47,161 nt of DNA from Bacteroidales bacterium (GCA_004552155.1 SFPF01000049.1:1-47161); one strand, 5' to 3'; counted from the stretch's first letter, positions 37,739-46,433 are shown. The notes: a model not told the origin generated them from the letters alone. Numbers and translations: made by a program.

Positions 37739-39600
37739 TAAGCCTCGCCCTTCTTGGCCTCGTGTGCCTCGCCGGCGGCATTGTTTTCATAGACAAGCTG
37801 CCCAGCGGGGTCGTAAACCGAAATTTTCAGCGACTTCTTCGCAAGGGTCTTGCCGCCGTCCCAAATGCCGTCGAAGAGGAAACTTGCGTGAAGCGTAGCG
37901 TCTTTGCGGCCGTTGGTAAGAGTGGAGGTAAGATAATGGTCGCGCACGCTCACCTTCGGTACATTATATATATATACGTTGCGGTAGATGCCCGACATGC
38001 GGAACATATCCTGACATTCCAGATAAGAGCCGTCGCTCCAGCGGAACACCTGCACGGCGAGGCGGTTGCTGGCACCAACTTTCAGGTAAGGCGTGAGGTC
38101 GAACTCTGCCACATTGTTCGCGCCCTGCGTGTAGCCCACGTACTGACCGTTGAGCCATACGAAGGCTGCGGAGTAGATGCCGCCGAAGTGGATAATCGTG
38201 CGGCGGCCGTTCCAGTCGGCAGGCACGCAGAACTCACGCACGTAGGAGCCAACGGGATTGATGGCGTAGTTCTTGCCGCCATCGTTGAAGCCCGGACGGG
38301 CCTTGATGTAAGGCGGTGTATTGGAGTGGGGATACTCCACGTTGCAATATATCGGGCGGTCGTAACCGAGCATTTCCCAGTTGGAGGGCACGGGAATGGT
38401 GTCCCATGCTGACACGTCGTAGCCGTCTTTGTAAAAGTCCGTGGGGCGTTTCTGCAGTTCGGCGCAGAAGTTAAATTTCCACGTGCCGTTGAGCGAGAGG
38501 TAGCGGCTATTGACAGGCGTGGTCCAAGGCGTATCGTAGTAAGCCTTGTCGGCGAGCATGGCGGCTTCGCTTTCGTAAGGCATGTAGAAGGCTACGCCCG
38601 GCTCTTTATTTTCTGCGAAGATGGTCTCGTCTTCCCAGTAGGGTGCCTGTATCTTCGGCTTTTCTATTTGCGCGAAAGTAAACCATGCGTTCTTGTCGGC
38701 TGCATCGTATTTCACGCTTTTCAGCACGCCGTCTTTGAGCGCATACATCTTATCGTCCTTTGCCTTTGCCGCCGAGCGAATGATGTAAACGCCCGTCTGC
38801 CCTGCTACCGGTTCGAAGAGAAACTTTGCGTTGTTCCACACGCCGGCCGTAGCAGGCCATTGCAGCAAATAGTCGATGGAGGCATTGCCGCCGCCGTCGT
38901 CGAAGTTCTGTCCGTAAAAGGCGTTTTCTACCACGCGGCAGTTGAGGTCGGTCATCTTGATGTTCCAATATTGCCCGCGGTTTTCCTTGTCGGGCTGCTC
39001 GCCAACGATTTTGGCGTTGTTCTCGCCCGAGTCGCCGTTGCCGAGCACCACGCCGGGCTGCCCCACGCTGCGGATTTGGTAGGTCAGGGCATCGTCGAAG
39101 CCCGAGGCTGCCGCCTGCTTCACGAGGAAGCGCGCCGCCTTGTCGGCTTTGGCTTTATCCTTTGGCAGGAGTACGAGGTGCGTGCCGCTTTTGTCCACGC
39201 TCGCTGCCACGTCGGGGCGGTTGGTGGGCACGAGGAGTACGCCGCCGTCAATGGCTTCGGTTTTCCAAAGTTGCGCCTCGTCGGAACCGTTGTTCTCGCC
39301 CGTGGTCACGTTGTCGGCTTCGATGCGCACAGCTTGGTTGGAAAATGGATTAATGATGCGCCAAGAGCCGGACAACTCGCTGAGCGTCCAGTGCTGGCGC
39401 GCTTCGGCTGCATCGGCCTTTTCAAGCAGGGCGGCGCCGCCCTGCGCATCGTAGCTCAGCACGCGGTCGGGATATTTGGCGGAAGAAAGATGATAGAGCA
39501 TGCCGCGCACATAGCTTTGCGCCACGGCGGCTGGCATGAAAAACGAAAAAGCCAACGCGCAGAGCGCGGCGGCAAGCATAGATTTAAGGTTAGGTTTCAT
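37558..39600 (-). CDS. GH2 beta-galactosidase 2, N-terminal fragment
   Basis: Secreted protein with signal peptide (LAAALCALAFSFFMPAAVAQ). Residues ~30-300 form one or two trefoil-like segments (YLLQWPATAGVWNNAKFLFE, GKYPDR-like repeats ending in Q-W/H-W), as in Bacteroidetes GH2 proteins with an N-terminal lectin-like module. Then comes the GH2 sugar-binding domain: SRYLSLNGTWKFNF, IPVPSNWEMLGYDRPIY, SAAFVWLNGQYVGYTQGANN, DMFRMSGIYRNVYIY. The frame fails at about 37743, after AHEAKKGEA. The small lipoprotein gene lies 15 bp upstream. Confidence 0.88.
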   Translation of the reverse strand: MKPNLKSMLAAALCALAFSFFMPAAVAQSYVRGMLYHLSSAKYPDRVLSYDAQGGAALLEKADAAEARQHWTLSELSGSWRIINPFSNQAVRIEADNVTTGENNGSDEAQLWKTEAIDGGVLLVPTNRPDVAASVDKSGTHLVLLPKDKAKADKAARFLVKQAAASGFDDALTYQIRSVGQPGVVLGNGDSGENNAKIVGEQPDKENRGQYWNIKMTDLNCRVVENAFYGQNFDDGGGNASIDYLLQWPATAGVWNNAKFLFEPVAGQTGVYIIRSAAKAKDDKMYALKDGVLKSVKYDAADKNAWFTFAQIEKPKIQAPYWEDETIFAENKEPGVAFYMPYESEAAMLADKAYYDTPWTTPVNSRYLSLNGTWKFNFCAELQKRPTDFYKDGYDVSAWDTIPVPSNWEMLGYDRPIYCNVEYPHSNTPPYIKARPGFNDGGKNYAINPVGSYVREFCVPADWNGRRTIIHFGGIYSAAFVWLNGQYVGYTQGANNVAEFDLTPYLKVGASNRLAVQVFRWSDGSYLECQDMFRMSGIYRNVYIYNVPKVSVRDHYLTSTLTNGRKDATLHASFLFDGIWDGGKTLAKKSLKISVYDPAGQLVYENNAAGEAHEAKKGEAYWNCAPIGARSSLISTPCAWCRKTKTARRKWPSPQNTASAILKSRIPWSISTASACSSKV

Positions 39601-39615
39601 AAATATGATATAGTT

Positions 39616-39978
39616 TTAATTGGCTGGTATTTCAAACCACATGGTGTCGGCCTTGGTGGTGCCCACGCCGTTTTGGGCGTAAGGTATGGCGAAGTAGCGG
39701 CCGGCTTCCAGCTCGCGTGTCTGCGCCGAGAACTCCACGGTGGCTTCGGCGGCTTTCGTCTCGAGGCGTAGCGTGTCGTTGCCGTAATTGAAGCCGCATT
39801 GCTTGAGGCTGCTATTGGGCGACGAGGTGACGCAGGCTTTGAGCGTGGCAATGTTTCCCTCCACCGTGCAGCCCACCCCCGCCACCGTGGGAGGAAAAGG
39901 CTGCTCGCCCGAGCGGTCTTCGCCCGAGCAAGCAGCCAGTATCGTCAATATGAATAATAAATGCAGGGAGTATTTCAT
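39616..39978 (-). CDS. Small lipoprotein with a fibronectin-like domain
   Basis: Protein of 120 residues. The N-terminus YSLHLLFILTILAAC is a lipoprotein signal with lipobox LAAC. The rest fits one fibronectin type III-like fold of the Bacteroidetes kind: NIATLKACVTSSPNSSLKQC with GFNYGNDTLRLE, then LEAGRYFAIPYAQNGVGTTK. No enzymatic motif. It precedes GH2 gene 2 by 15 bp and may be its surface partner, which is inferred from position. Confidence 0.7.
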   Translation of the reverse strand: MKYSLHLLFILTILAACSGEDRSGEQPFPPTVAGVGCTVEGNIATLKACVTSSPNSSLKQCGFNYGNDTLRLETKAAEATVEFSAQTRELEAGRYFAIPYAQNGVGTTKADTMWFEIPAN

Positions 39979-39994
39979 GTTCTGCGTGAACTAT

Positions 39995-40107
39995 TTTAGT
40001 AAACAAGTAAACGAGTAGACAAGTAAACGAGACAAGTATGTTTTGCCATACAACATTTCTATGAGTGACTTGTCTCGTCTACTTGTTTACTTGTACACTC
40101 GTCTACT
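39995..40107. repeat. Family B repeat, full copy 3
   Basis: Left arm AGTAAACAAGTAAACGAGTA with GACAAGTAAACGAGACAAG, conserved loop (TATGTTTTGC ... ACATTTCTATGAGTGAC), right arm TTGTCTCGTCTACTTGTTTA with CTTGTACACTCGTCTACT. It begins about 17 bp upstream of the lipoprotein start codon, the same position as copies 1 and 2. Confidence 0.85.
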
Positions 40108-40135
40108 AATATATGAAAGACTCCGGCAGTCCGGT

Positions 40136-41275
40136 CTATCGTTTGCCGTACATCTTTTCGTAATAATTCTGATAGTCGTCGCCGCTCACGGCTTCCACCC
40201 AGTCGTGGTGGTCGAGGTTCCAGCGTATAGTTTTCACGATGCCCTCTTCAAAGGTTGTTTCAGGCTGCCAGCCGAGTTCGTTGCCGATTTTCGTGGGGTC
40301 GATTCCGTAACGCTGGTCGTGCCCGAGGCGGTCGGCCACGAAGGTGATGAGGTCTTCGTTGATCCAGTCTATGCTGATGTTGCCTTGCGCGTCGTGTTCC
40401 TGCTTGCCGAGGAGCGTGCGGTATTCCGGGTGTTCCTCCATGAGCTGATGCACGGTGCGGATAATGATTTTCACGATTTGGATATTCTGCCGCTCGTTGT
40501 GTCCGCCCACGTTGTAGATGCAGCCATTAGCGCCCTTCGTGATGACGAGGTCGATGGCCTTGCAGTGGTCTTCCACGTAGAGCCAGTCGCGCACGTTGGT
40601 GCCCGCGCCGTAGACGGGGAGCTTCTTGCCTTGCAGGATATTGTTGATAACCAGCGGAATGAGCTTCTCGGGGAACTGATACGGACCGTAGTTGTTGGAG
40701 CAGCGCGTTATGGAAACGGGCATGTGGTACGTGTCGCGGTAGGCGCACACGATGTGGTCGGCACTCGTCTTGGAGGCACTGTACGGGCTGTGCGGGTTGA
40801 GCGGCGTTGTTTCCATGAAATAGCCCTCTGCGCCGAGGCTGCCATACACTTCGTCGGTCGAAACCTGATGGAAGCGCACGCCGCTGCGCCACGTGGGGTA
40901 GCCCTGTTCGTCGCGCCCCGACTGCCACGCCGAGCGGGCGGCGTCGAGCAGGCATTGCGTGCCGAGGATATTGGTTTGCAGGAAGAGTTGCGGATTTTCG
41001 ATGCTGCGGTCCACGTGACTCTCGGCGGCGAAGTTCACCACCACGTCGAAGCGGTATTCGGCAAAAAGGTTGTCGATGAGTTTGCGGTCGCAAATGTCGC
41101 CTTTCACGAAGAAGCAGCGTTCGTTGTCAATGTCTTCCGAAATCGTGCCGAGGTAGCCTGCGTAGGTGAGCAGGTCGAGCACCACCACGCGCACGTCTTC
41201 GTGTTTTTTCAAGATGTACTTCAGATAGTTTGCGCCGATAAAGCCGGCGGCACCGGTAACGAGATAAGTTTTCAT
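40136..41275 (-). CDS. rfbB: dTDP-glucose 4,6-dehydratase
   Basis: Protein of 379 residues. TYLVTGAAGFIGANYLKYIL is the NAD-binding Rossmann start, NFAAESHVDRSI, HQVSTDEVYGSLG and SPYSASKTSADH (catalytic Tyr and Lys) are all present, and NNYGPYQFPEKLIPLVI and VRDWLYVEDH are family blocks. It makes dTDP-4-keto-6-deoxyglucose, the second step of dTDP-rhamnose synthesis. The length, including an insert before the catalytic region, is normal for Bacteroides-type RmlB. No other rml genes are adjacent, so it works with genes elsewhere. Confidence 0.95.
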   Translation of the reverse strand: MKTYLVTGAAGFIGANYLKYILKKHEDVRVVVLDLLTYAGYLGTISEDIDNERCFFVKGDICDRKLIDNLFAEYRFDVVVNFAAESHVDRSIENPQLFLQTNILGTQCLLDAARSAWQSGRDEQGYPTWRSGVRFHQVSTDEVYGSLGAEGYFMETTPLNPHSPYSASKTSADHIVCAYRDTYHMPVSITRCSNNYGPYQFPEKLIPLVINNILQGKKLPVYGAGTNVRDWLYVEDHCKAIDLVITKGANGCIYNVGGHNERQNIQIVKIIIRTVHQLMEEHPEYRTLLGKQEHDAQGNISIDWINEDLITFVADRLGHDQRYGIDPTKIGNELGWQPETTFEEGIVKTIRWNLDHHDWVEAVSGDDYQNYYEKMYGKR

Positions 41276-41353
41276 AAGATTGTTTGATGTCCTGAGACCT
41301 ATATATATTAATATTGTATATTTCTTTAACGGAGTAAATCCTATTTTATTGCC

Positions 41354-42184
41354 TTACGCCTCGCCTCCATACAGGCGGTCGATGCTGTTGGTCAGTTCGA
41401 TGAACTCTTCCACGGAGAGCTGTTCGGGTCGCTGCGTCATTTCGGGGCGGGCGAGGAAATCCGCCACGCCCTCGGGCTGGCTGCCGCCTGCACGCTCGGC
41501 GTTGAGGGCTGCGAAGAGCGGCTTGAGCGAGCCGCGCATCATCTTGCGGCGCTGGTTGAAACTCGTTTTCACCACGCGGCGCAGCAGGCGTTCGTCGCAG
41601 CCGCAGTCCGTGCGGCCGTTGCGCGTGAGGCGCACCACCGCGCTCTTAACCTTCGGCGGCGGGTTGAACACGCCCGGCTCCACGGTGAAGAGATATTCCA
41701 CGTCGTACCACAGCTGTATCAGCACGCTCAATATGCCGTACACCTTGCTGCCCGGCGCAGCGGCGAGGCGTTCCGCCACTTCCTTCTGTATCATGCCCGT
41801 ACACACGGGGATCAAGTGGCGGTATTCGAGCATCTTGAAAAAGATTTGGCTGCTGATGTTGTAGGGATAGTTGCCCGTGAGCACGAACTCCCTGCCGCCG
41901 AACGTGCGGTCGAGTTGCATTTGCAGGAAATCCTCTTCCAAAAGCCCGTCGCCCAGTTCGGGAAAGGTTTTAAGCAGATAAGCCACGCTCTCAAAGTCGA
42001 TCTCCACCACTTTCAACTCGCGGCCTTTTTTGAGCAGGTATTGCGTGAGCACGCCCATGCCGGGACCCACTTCGAGAATGGGCAGACCGGGCGCAGCATC
42101 TACCGTGTCGGCGATGGCCTGCGCTGTGGGGAGGTCTTTAAGAAAGTGTTGTCCGAGAAATTTTTTAGGGCGTACAGACTTCAT
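41354..42184 (-). CDS. rsmA: 16S rRNA dimethyladenosine transferase KsgA
   Basis: Protein of 276 residues. LGQHFLKDLPTAQAIADTVD near the N-terminus, ILEVGPGMGVLTQYLL (SAM motif I), VVEIDFESVAYL and TGNYPYNISSQIFF (catalytic motif IV, here NYPY) are KsgA signatures. FNPPPKVKSAVVRL follows and a C-terminal helical domain closes the protein. It dimethylates two adenines near the 3' end of 16S rRNA. A minus-strand -7 box TAATTTTG (42276-42283) can drive it. Confidence 0.95.
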   Translation of the reverse strand: MKSVRPKKFLGQHFLKDLPTAQAIADTVDAAPGLPILEVGPGMGVLTQYLLKKGRELKVVEIDFESVAYLLKTFPELGDGLLEEDFLQMQLDRTFGGREFVLTGNYPYNISSQIFFKMLEYRHLIPVCTGMIQKEVAERLAAAPGSKVYGILSVLIQLWYDVEYLFTVEPGVFNPPPKVKSAVVRLTRNGRTDCGCDERLLRRVVKTSFNQRRKMMRGSLKPLFAALNAERAGGSQPEGVADFLARPEMTQRPEQLSVEEFIELTNSIDRLYGGEA

Positions 42185-42199
42185 CTGATATAAATTTCC

Positions 42200-42283
42200 T
42201 ACTTTTGCTTTTAATATAAGGAAAAGCGTGTTTGCAAAGATTTTCTGCGCGGATACTGTGCCTTTCCTACCGTTGCAAAATTA
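42200..42283. promoter_or_regulatory. Two facing promoters (rsmA minus, UPF0104 plus)
   Basis: The plus strand has TACTTTTG at 42200-42207, pointing at the membrane protein gene. The minus strand has TAATTTTG at 42276-42283, pointing at rsmA. Their 5' ends would overlap by about 70 nt. Confidence 0.45.
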
Positions 42284-42298
42284 GTAAAAAAACGTCAA

Positions 42299-43294
42299 GT
42301 GGCAGGTTTTAACCTTAAAAATATGCTTGCGGGTGCGGCCCGCATCGCGTTTCCCTTCATTTTGGGCCTCGGCATACTGTGGTGGATGTATCGCGGCACG
42401 GATTGGGCGCAGTCGTTTGCCTGCGTGGCCGATGCCCGCTTCTGGCTGCCGATGTCGCTCTCGCTTCTCTTCGGCATTGTGCCGCAGGTGCTGCGTGCTC
42501 TGCGCTGGAAAATGGCGATTGAGCCGCTGGGCGAGCCGGTGCGCCTCGGCACGTGCGTCGATGCCGTTTTTATGTCGTATGCGGCCAGCCTGGTGGTGCC
42601 GCGCGTGGGCGAGGTGACGCGTTGCGGCACGCTGAAGAAATACGACGGCACGTCCTTCACGCAGTCGCTCGGCACGGTAGTGACGGAGCGCTTGGTTGAT
42701 TCCGTCGTGATGCTGCTGCTCACGGCCTTGGCCTTCCTCATGGGGCTGCCGATGATGCTCCGCTTCCTTTCCGAGACGGGCACGAGCCTGAGCGGCATCC
42801 TGCACCGCTTCACGGGCACGGGCTATCTCGTCACGCTCGTCTGCCTCGCCACGCTGCCGCTGCTGGTGGCGTTCCTCATGTCGCGCTACCGCATCTTGCA
42901 AAAGGGCAAGAGCCTGCTCCAAGGCCTTTGGGAGGGCATCACCTCGCTGCGCCGCCTCGACCGCGTGGGGCTTTACGCGTTTTATTCCGTAGCCATTTGG
43001 ATAGGCTATTTCTTGCATTTCTACATTGCTTTCTTCTGCTTCGACTTCACCGCCGGCATTTCGCCCGTGGCGGCGTTCCTGATATTCTGCGTCGGCTCGT
43101 TCGCCGTGCTTGTCCCCACGCCCAACGGCGCAGGCCCTTGGCACTTCGCCGTCAAGACGATGCTCGTGCTCTATGGCGTGGCGGAGCCGCAGGCCATTCT
43201 CTTTGCCCTTGTGGTCCACACGGTGCAAACGGCCCTTGTCGTGGTGCTCGGCGCGGTGAGCGATTTTCTTTATAATAAATCATCAACCAATTAA
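42299..43294 (+). CDS. UPF0104 / lysylphosphatidylglycerol synthase-type membrane protein
   Basis: Protein of 331 residues with seven to eight membrane segments, e.g. IAFPFILGLGILWWMYRG, LPMSLSLLFGIVPQVLRALR, LVDSVVMLLLTALAFLMGLP, LVTLVCLATLPLLVAFLMS and VAAFLIFCVGSFAVLVPTP. The motif V-P-R-V-G-E-V-T-R-C (~residue 101) and PTPNGAGPWHFAVKTML (~278) are typical of the flippase-like domain family UPF0104/YbhN, related to the transmembrane half of MprF. Its substrate is unknown. The start is GTG at 42299; an ATG at 42323 would also keep the first membrane segment. It lies 15 bp before pepD. Confidence 0.85.
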   Translation: MAGFNLKNMLAGAARIAFPFILGLGILWWMYRGTDWAQSFACVADARFWLPMSLSLLFGIVPQVLRALRWKMAIEPLGEPVRLGTCVDAVFMSYAASLVVPRVGEVTRCGTLKKYDGTSFTQSLGTVVTERLVDSVVMLLLTALAFLMGLPMMLRFLSETGTSLSGILHRFTGTGYLVTLVCLATLPLLVAFLMSRYRILQKGKSLLQGLWEGITSLRRLDRVGLYAFYSVAIWIGYFLHFYIAFFCFDFTAGISPVAAFLIFCVGSFAVLVPTPNGAGPWHFAVKTMLVLYGVAEPQAILFALVVHTVQTALVVVLGAVSDFLYNKSSTN

Positions 43295-43309
43295 TACATT
43301 ATTTATATT

Positions 43310-44767
43310 ATGAGTGAAATTAAAAACCTGCAGCCGGTTGAGGTGTGGAAAAACTTTGACCTGCTCACGCAAGTGCCGCGTCCTTCCGGCCATCTCGAAA
43401 AAGTGCAAAAGTTCCTCCTCGACTGGGCGGCCGAGAAAGGCGTTGAGGCCTTCAAGGACGATGCCGGCAACATCATCATGCGCAAACCCGCCACGCCGGG
43501 CATGGAAAACCGCAAACCCGTGACGCTGCAAGGCCACATGGACATGGTGCCGCAAAAGGCCAAGACCTCCAACCACAACTTTGAGACCGACCCCATCCGC
43601 ACGCGCATAGAAGGCGAGTGGGTCTATGCTACGGATACGACCCTCGGCGCCGACGACGGCATGGCCGTGGCTACGATTATGGCCATTATGGAAGCCGACA
43701 ACCTGAAGCACGGCCCGATTGAGGGCTTCATCACTGCCGACGAGGAAACCACGATGTACGGCGTGAACCACATGAAGGCCGAGACCCTCACGGGCGACAT
43801 ACTGCTCAACCTCGACGAAGAGACGGACGGCAAAATGGTAATCGGCGCAGCCGGCGGCATCAACCTGACCGCCACGCTGCAATATCAGGAAACGCCCTGC
43901 GAGGCTGGCGACGTGGCGCTCAAAGTGACGCTCCACAAACTCCTCGGCGGGCACTCCGGCCTCGAAATCAGCCTCGGACGCTGCAACGCCAACAAGGCCA
44001 TGGCTCGCCTCGTGCAGGACGCCATTGCCAACTTCGAGGCACGCCTCTCTTCCTGGCAGGGCGGCAACATGCGCAACGCCATTCCCCGCGAGGCTGAGGT
44101 GGTGCTCACGCTCCCGAAAGAGAATGTCGAGGCGTTCAAAGAATGTGTAGACGAATGGCGCGAAACGTTTACCGCCGAGTTCGGATTTATTGAGAAGAGC
44201 CTCGCGCTCGATGTCGAGGAGGTGGCTTGCCCCGAGCACAATGTGCCCGAAGAAATTCAGGACAACCTCATCGACGCGCTCTGCGCCTGCCACAACGGCG
44301 TGATGCGCTTCATTCCCGAAAATCCCGGCATCGTGGAAACCTCTTCCAACCTCGCCATCGTGAAGATTGGCGGCGGCAAGGCAGAGTTCCTTATCCTGGT
44401 GCGCTCCTCGCGCGACACGATGCGCGAATGCTGCTGCGAGGCCTTGGAGAGCGCCTTCGCAATGGCGGGCATGAAGGTGGAGCTCTCGGGCGCATACCCC
44501 GCTTGGCAGCCCAACCAGAAGAGCGAAATCGTGGCGCTCATGAAGGACGTTTACCGCGACCTCTTCGGTGTGGAAAATGAAGTGAACGTGGTGCACGCCG
44601 GCTTGGAGTGCGGCATCATCGGCACGTTCCGCCCGCACATGGACTTGGTGAGCTTCGGTCCCACCATACGCTCGCCGCACACGCCCAACGAGCGCGTCCA
44701 CATCGAGAGCGTCGGCCGCTTCTGGAAGTTCGTCACCGCAACGCTCGAGCGCATACCTGAGAAATAA
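43310..44767 (+). CDS. pepD: Aminoacyl-histidine dipeptidase (Xaa-His dipeptidase)
   Basis: Protein of 485 residues of the M20C peptidase family. LQGHMDMVPQK (~residue 75, first zinc His and Asp), TTLGADDGMAVATIMAIME (bridging Asp), ITADEETTMYGVNHM (catalytic Glu) and LNLDEETDGKMVIGAAGG match PepD; GLECGIIG near the C-terminus supplies the last region of ligands. It hydrolyses dipeptides, classically those ending in His, in the cytosol. It appears complete. Confidence 0.95.
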   Translation: MSEIKNLQPVEVWKNFDLLTQVPRPSGHLEKVQKFLLDWAAEKGVEAFKDDAGNIIMRKPATPGMENRKPVTLQGHMDMVPQKAKTSNHNFETDPIRTRIEGEWVYATDTTLGADDGMAVATIMAIMEADNLKHGPIEGFITADEETTMYGVNHMKAETLTGDILLNLDEETDGKMVIGAAGGINLTATLQYQETPCEAGDVALKVTLHKLLGGHSGLEISLGRCNANKAMARLVQDAIANFEARLSSWQGGNMRNAIPREAEVVLTLPKENVEAFKECVDEWRETFTAEFGFIEKSLALDVEEVACPEHNVPEEIQDNLIDALCACHNGVMRFIPENPGIVETSSNLAIVKIGGGKAEFLILVRSSRDTMRECCCEALESAFAMAGMKVELSGAYPAWQPNQKSEIVALMKDVYRDLFGVENEVNVVHAGLECGIIGTFRPHMDLVSFGPTIRSPHTPNERVHIESVGRFWKFVTATLERIPEK

Positions 44768-44793
44768 TATCCCCTTTTAATTTTTTCCTTTCT

Positions 44794-44830
44794 AGGCAGA
44801 GAGTTTTTACTCCCTGCCTTTCTTTTTTTA
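44794..44830 (+). terminator. Terminator after pepD
   Basis: AGGCAGAGAG pairs with CTCCCTGCCT (one mismatch), 6-nt loop, then TTCTTTTTTT. Confidence 0.8.
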
Positions 44831-45035
44831 TTATTTCCGAGATATTTTTTGTTACAAAGTTTGTAACGCTTGTTACAAAGTTTCTAACACATGTTACAAA
44901 GTTTGTAATACGTGTTACAAAGTTTGTAACAAAAACTTTCTTATAGGGCAGGAAAAAATATTAAGGAGAAAAGAAGATTTTTCTCGGGGATAATAAAAAA
45001 TATCTTGCTGATGCTTCGCGCGGTCTGCCATGGAA
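44830..45035 (+). repeat. Family A repeat, copy 4
   Basis: Palindrome units start at 44852, 44873, 44894 and 44915 at 21-bp steps: three are TTACAAAGTTTGTAA and the second TTACAAAGTTTCTAA; spacers are CGCTTG, CACATG and TACGTG. The right flank (CTTTCTTATAGGGCAGGAAA, AATATTAAGGAGAAA, then TAAAAAATATCTTGCTGA and GGTCTGCCATGG) follows the same order as in copy 2. The left flank is cut short by the pepD terminator. Confidence 0.9.
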
Positions 45036-45120
45036 CGGGGGCATGCAAAGGTTTAGCTCCTCCTTTCTCGTAAAACGCTGCCCTTTCTTTGCCGACTTTC
45101 TCCATAAAAAACCTAAAAAG

Positions 45121-45152
45121 TTTGCAGATGTTTAGGCGTTGCATTATTTTTG
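45121..45152 (+). promoter_or_regulatory. Promoter of mtnN-luxS
   Basis: -33 TTTG (45121-45124) and -7 TATTTTTG (45145-45152) with 20 bp between them, a close match to the Bacteroidetes consensus. Leader about 30 nt. Confidence 0.7.
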
Positions 45153-45188
45153 CATAACTTTCTTATAAGAAAAAGCAAAATCCTTTTT

Positions 45189-45884
45189 ATGACCATAGGA
45201 ATTATTAACGCGATGCATAAGGAGCACGAGCAAATCGCCTCACTGCTGACCGATGCACGCGAAGTCCGCGCAGCGCACCTCTGTTTTCTTACGGGCAAAC
45301 TGGGCGGCAATACGCTCGTCCTGGGCGAAAGCGGCATAGGAAAGGTGAACGCCGCGCTTTGCGCCGCCACGCTCATCAATGAGTTTAAACCCGACGCCGT
45401 GATCAATACGGGCGTGGCGGGCGGACTGGAAGCCAAGGTGGGCGTGATGCACGTGGTGGTGGGGCAAAAGGTAGCCTATCACGACGTGGACTGCGGCCCG
45501 GAAAGTGAGAAAGGGCAGGTGCAAGGCCTGCCGCGCTATTTCGAAGCCGACAGCCGCTTGCTCCGAGCCGCCGAAAGCCTGGCCTCGCCCACGCCGCTCC
45601 ATTCGGGACTGATTTGCAGCGGCGACCGGTTTATCACCTCTGCCGGCGAATTGGCGGAGATTAAAGCCACCTATCCCGAAGCCTTGGCGGTTGACATGGA
45701 AAGCGGAGCCATAGCGCAGACCTGCCATCTCTTGGGCGTGCCCTTCCTCTCCTTCCGCATCATCAGCGACACGCCGGGCGCAGAGGGGCATTTCGAGCAG
45801 TACAACGACTTTTGGGGCACTATGGCGCAGCGCAGTTTCGGTGTCACCAAGCTCTTTCTCGAAAACCTCCCGCACAATATATAA
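45189..45884 (+). CDS. mtnN: 5'-methylthioadenosine/S-adenosylhomocysteine nucleosidase
   Basis: Protein of 231 residues. MTIGIINAMHKEHEQIASLL holds the N-terminal catalytic Glu region. LVLGESGIGKVNAALCAATL, VINTGVAGGLEAKVGVMHVV and GLICSGDRFI are family blocks. AVDMESGAIAQTC (ribose-binding Glu) and FRIISDTPG (catalytic Asp) complete the active site. It cleaves adenine from MTA and SAH. With luxS 54 bp downstream it forms the two-step route from SAH to homocysteine and the AI-2 precursor. The ATG at 45189 starts the conserved strand. Confidence 0.95.
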   Translation: MTIGIINAMHKEHEQIASLLTDAREVRAAHLCFLTGKLGGNTLVLGESGIGKVNAALCAATLINEFKPDAVINTGVAGGLEAKVGVMHVVVGQKVAYHDVDCGPESEKGQVQGLPRYFEADSRLLRAAESLASPTPLHSGLICSGDRFITSAGELAEIKATYPEALAVDMESGAIAQTCHLLGVPFLSFRIISDTPGAEGHFEQYNDFWGTMAQRSFGVTKLFLENLPHNI

Positions 45885-45938
45885 AATATAGTCTCTACAA
45901 AATCTATACTCTCTATCAATTTCTATCCCAAAAAGAAG

Positions 45939-46427
45939 ATGAAAAAAATCCCCAGCTTCACCATAGACCACCTGCGCCTGAAACGCGGCATTTACGTGTC
46001 GCGCAAGGATGCCGTGGGCGGCGAAACAGTCACTACTTTCGATATCCGCATGAAAGAGCCCAACCGCGAGCCCGCGCTCGGGCAGGGAGCATTGCACACC
46101 ATAGAGCACCTCGCCGCCACCTACCTGCGCAACAATCCGCAGTGGGCGGACCGCATCGTTTATTGGGGACCGATGGGCTGCCTCACGGGCAACTATCTCC
46201 TCATGCGCGGCGACCTTCAGCCCGAAGACATATTGCCGCTGATGCGGGAAACCTTCACCTTCGTGGCAGACTTTGAAGGCGAAGTGCCGGGCGCGGCGCC
46301 GCAGGACTGCGGCAACTATCTGCTCCACGACCTTCCCATGGCACGTTGGGAAGCCCGCAAGTACCTCAAAGAGGTGTTGGAGAAAGCCACAGAGGAAAAC
46401 CTGCGCTATCCTCAGAAGACGGAATAA
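45939..46427 (+). CDS. luxS: S-ribosylhomocysteine lyase LuxS
   Basis: Protein of 162 residues, normal length. ALHTIEHLAATYLRNN gives metal ligands His53 and His57 with catalytic Glu56, GPMGCLTGNYLL gives the catalytic Cys81, and APQDCGNYLLHD the third ligand Cys124. It splits S-ribosylhomocysteine into homocysteine and DPD, the precursor of AI-2. No promoter or terminator was seen between it and mtnN, so the pair is probably one operon. Confidence 0.95.
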   Translation: MKKIPSFTIDHLRLKRGIYVSRKDAVGGETVTTFDIRMKEPNREPALGQGALHTIEHLAATYLRNNPQWADRIVYWGPMGCLTGNYLLMRGDLQPEDILPLMRETFTFVADFEGEVPGAAPQDCGNYLLHDLPMARWEARKYLKEVLEKATEENLRYPQKTE

Positions 46428-46433
46428 TTTTTT

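Larger units (their letters stand above)
44768..45188. other. Intergenic region between pepD and mtnN
   Basis: About 420 bp without a gene. It holds the pepD terminator, family A repeat copy 4 with a long right flank, a CTTATAAG palindrome at 45172-45179 and the mtnN promoter. Confidence 0.6.

Noticed and set aside
37965..37985. TA tract in GH2 gene 2 as an insertion
   Set aside because: It encodes NVYIYNVPKV in the conserved RNVYL-type strand of GH2 proteins without adding residues.
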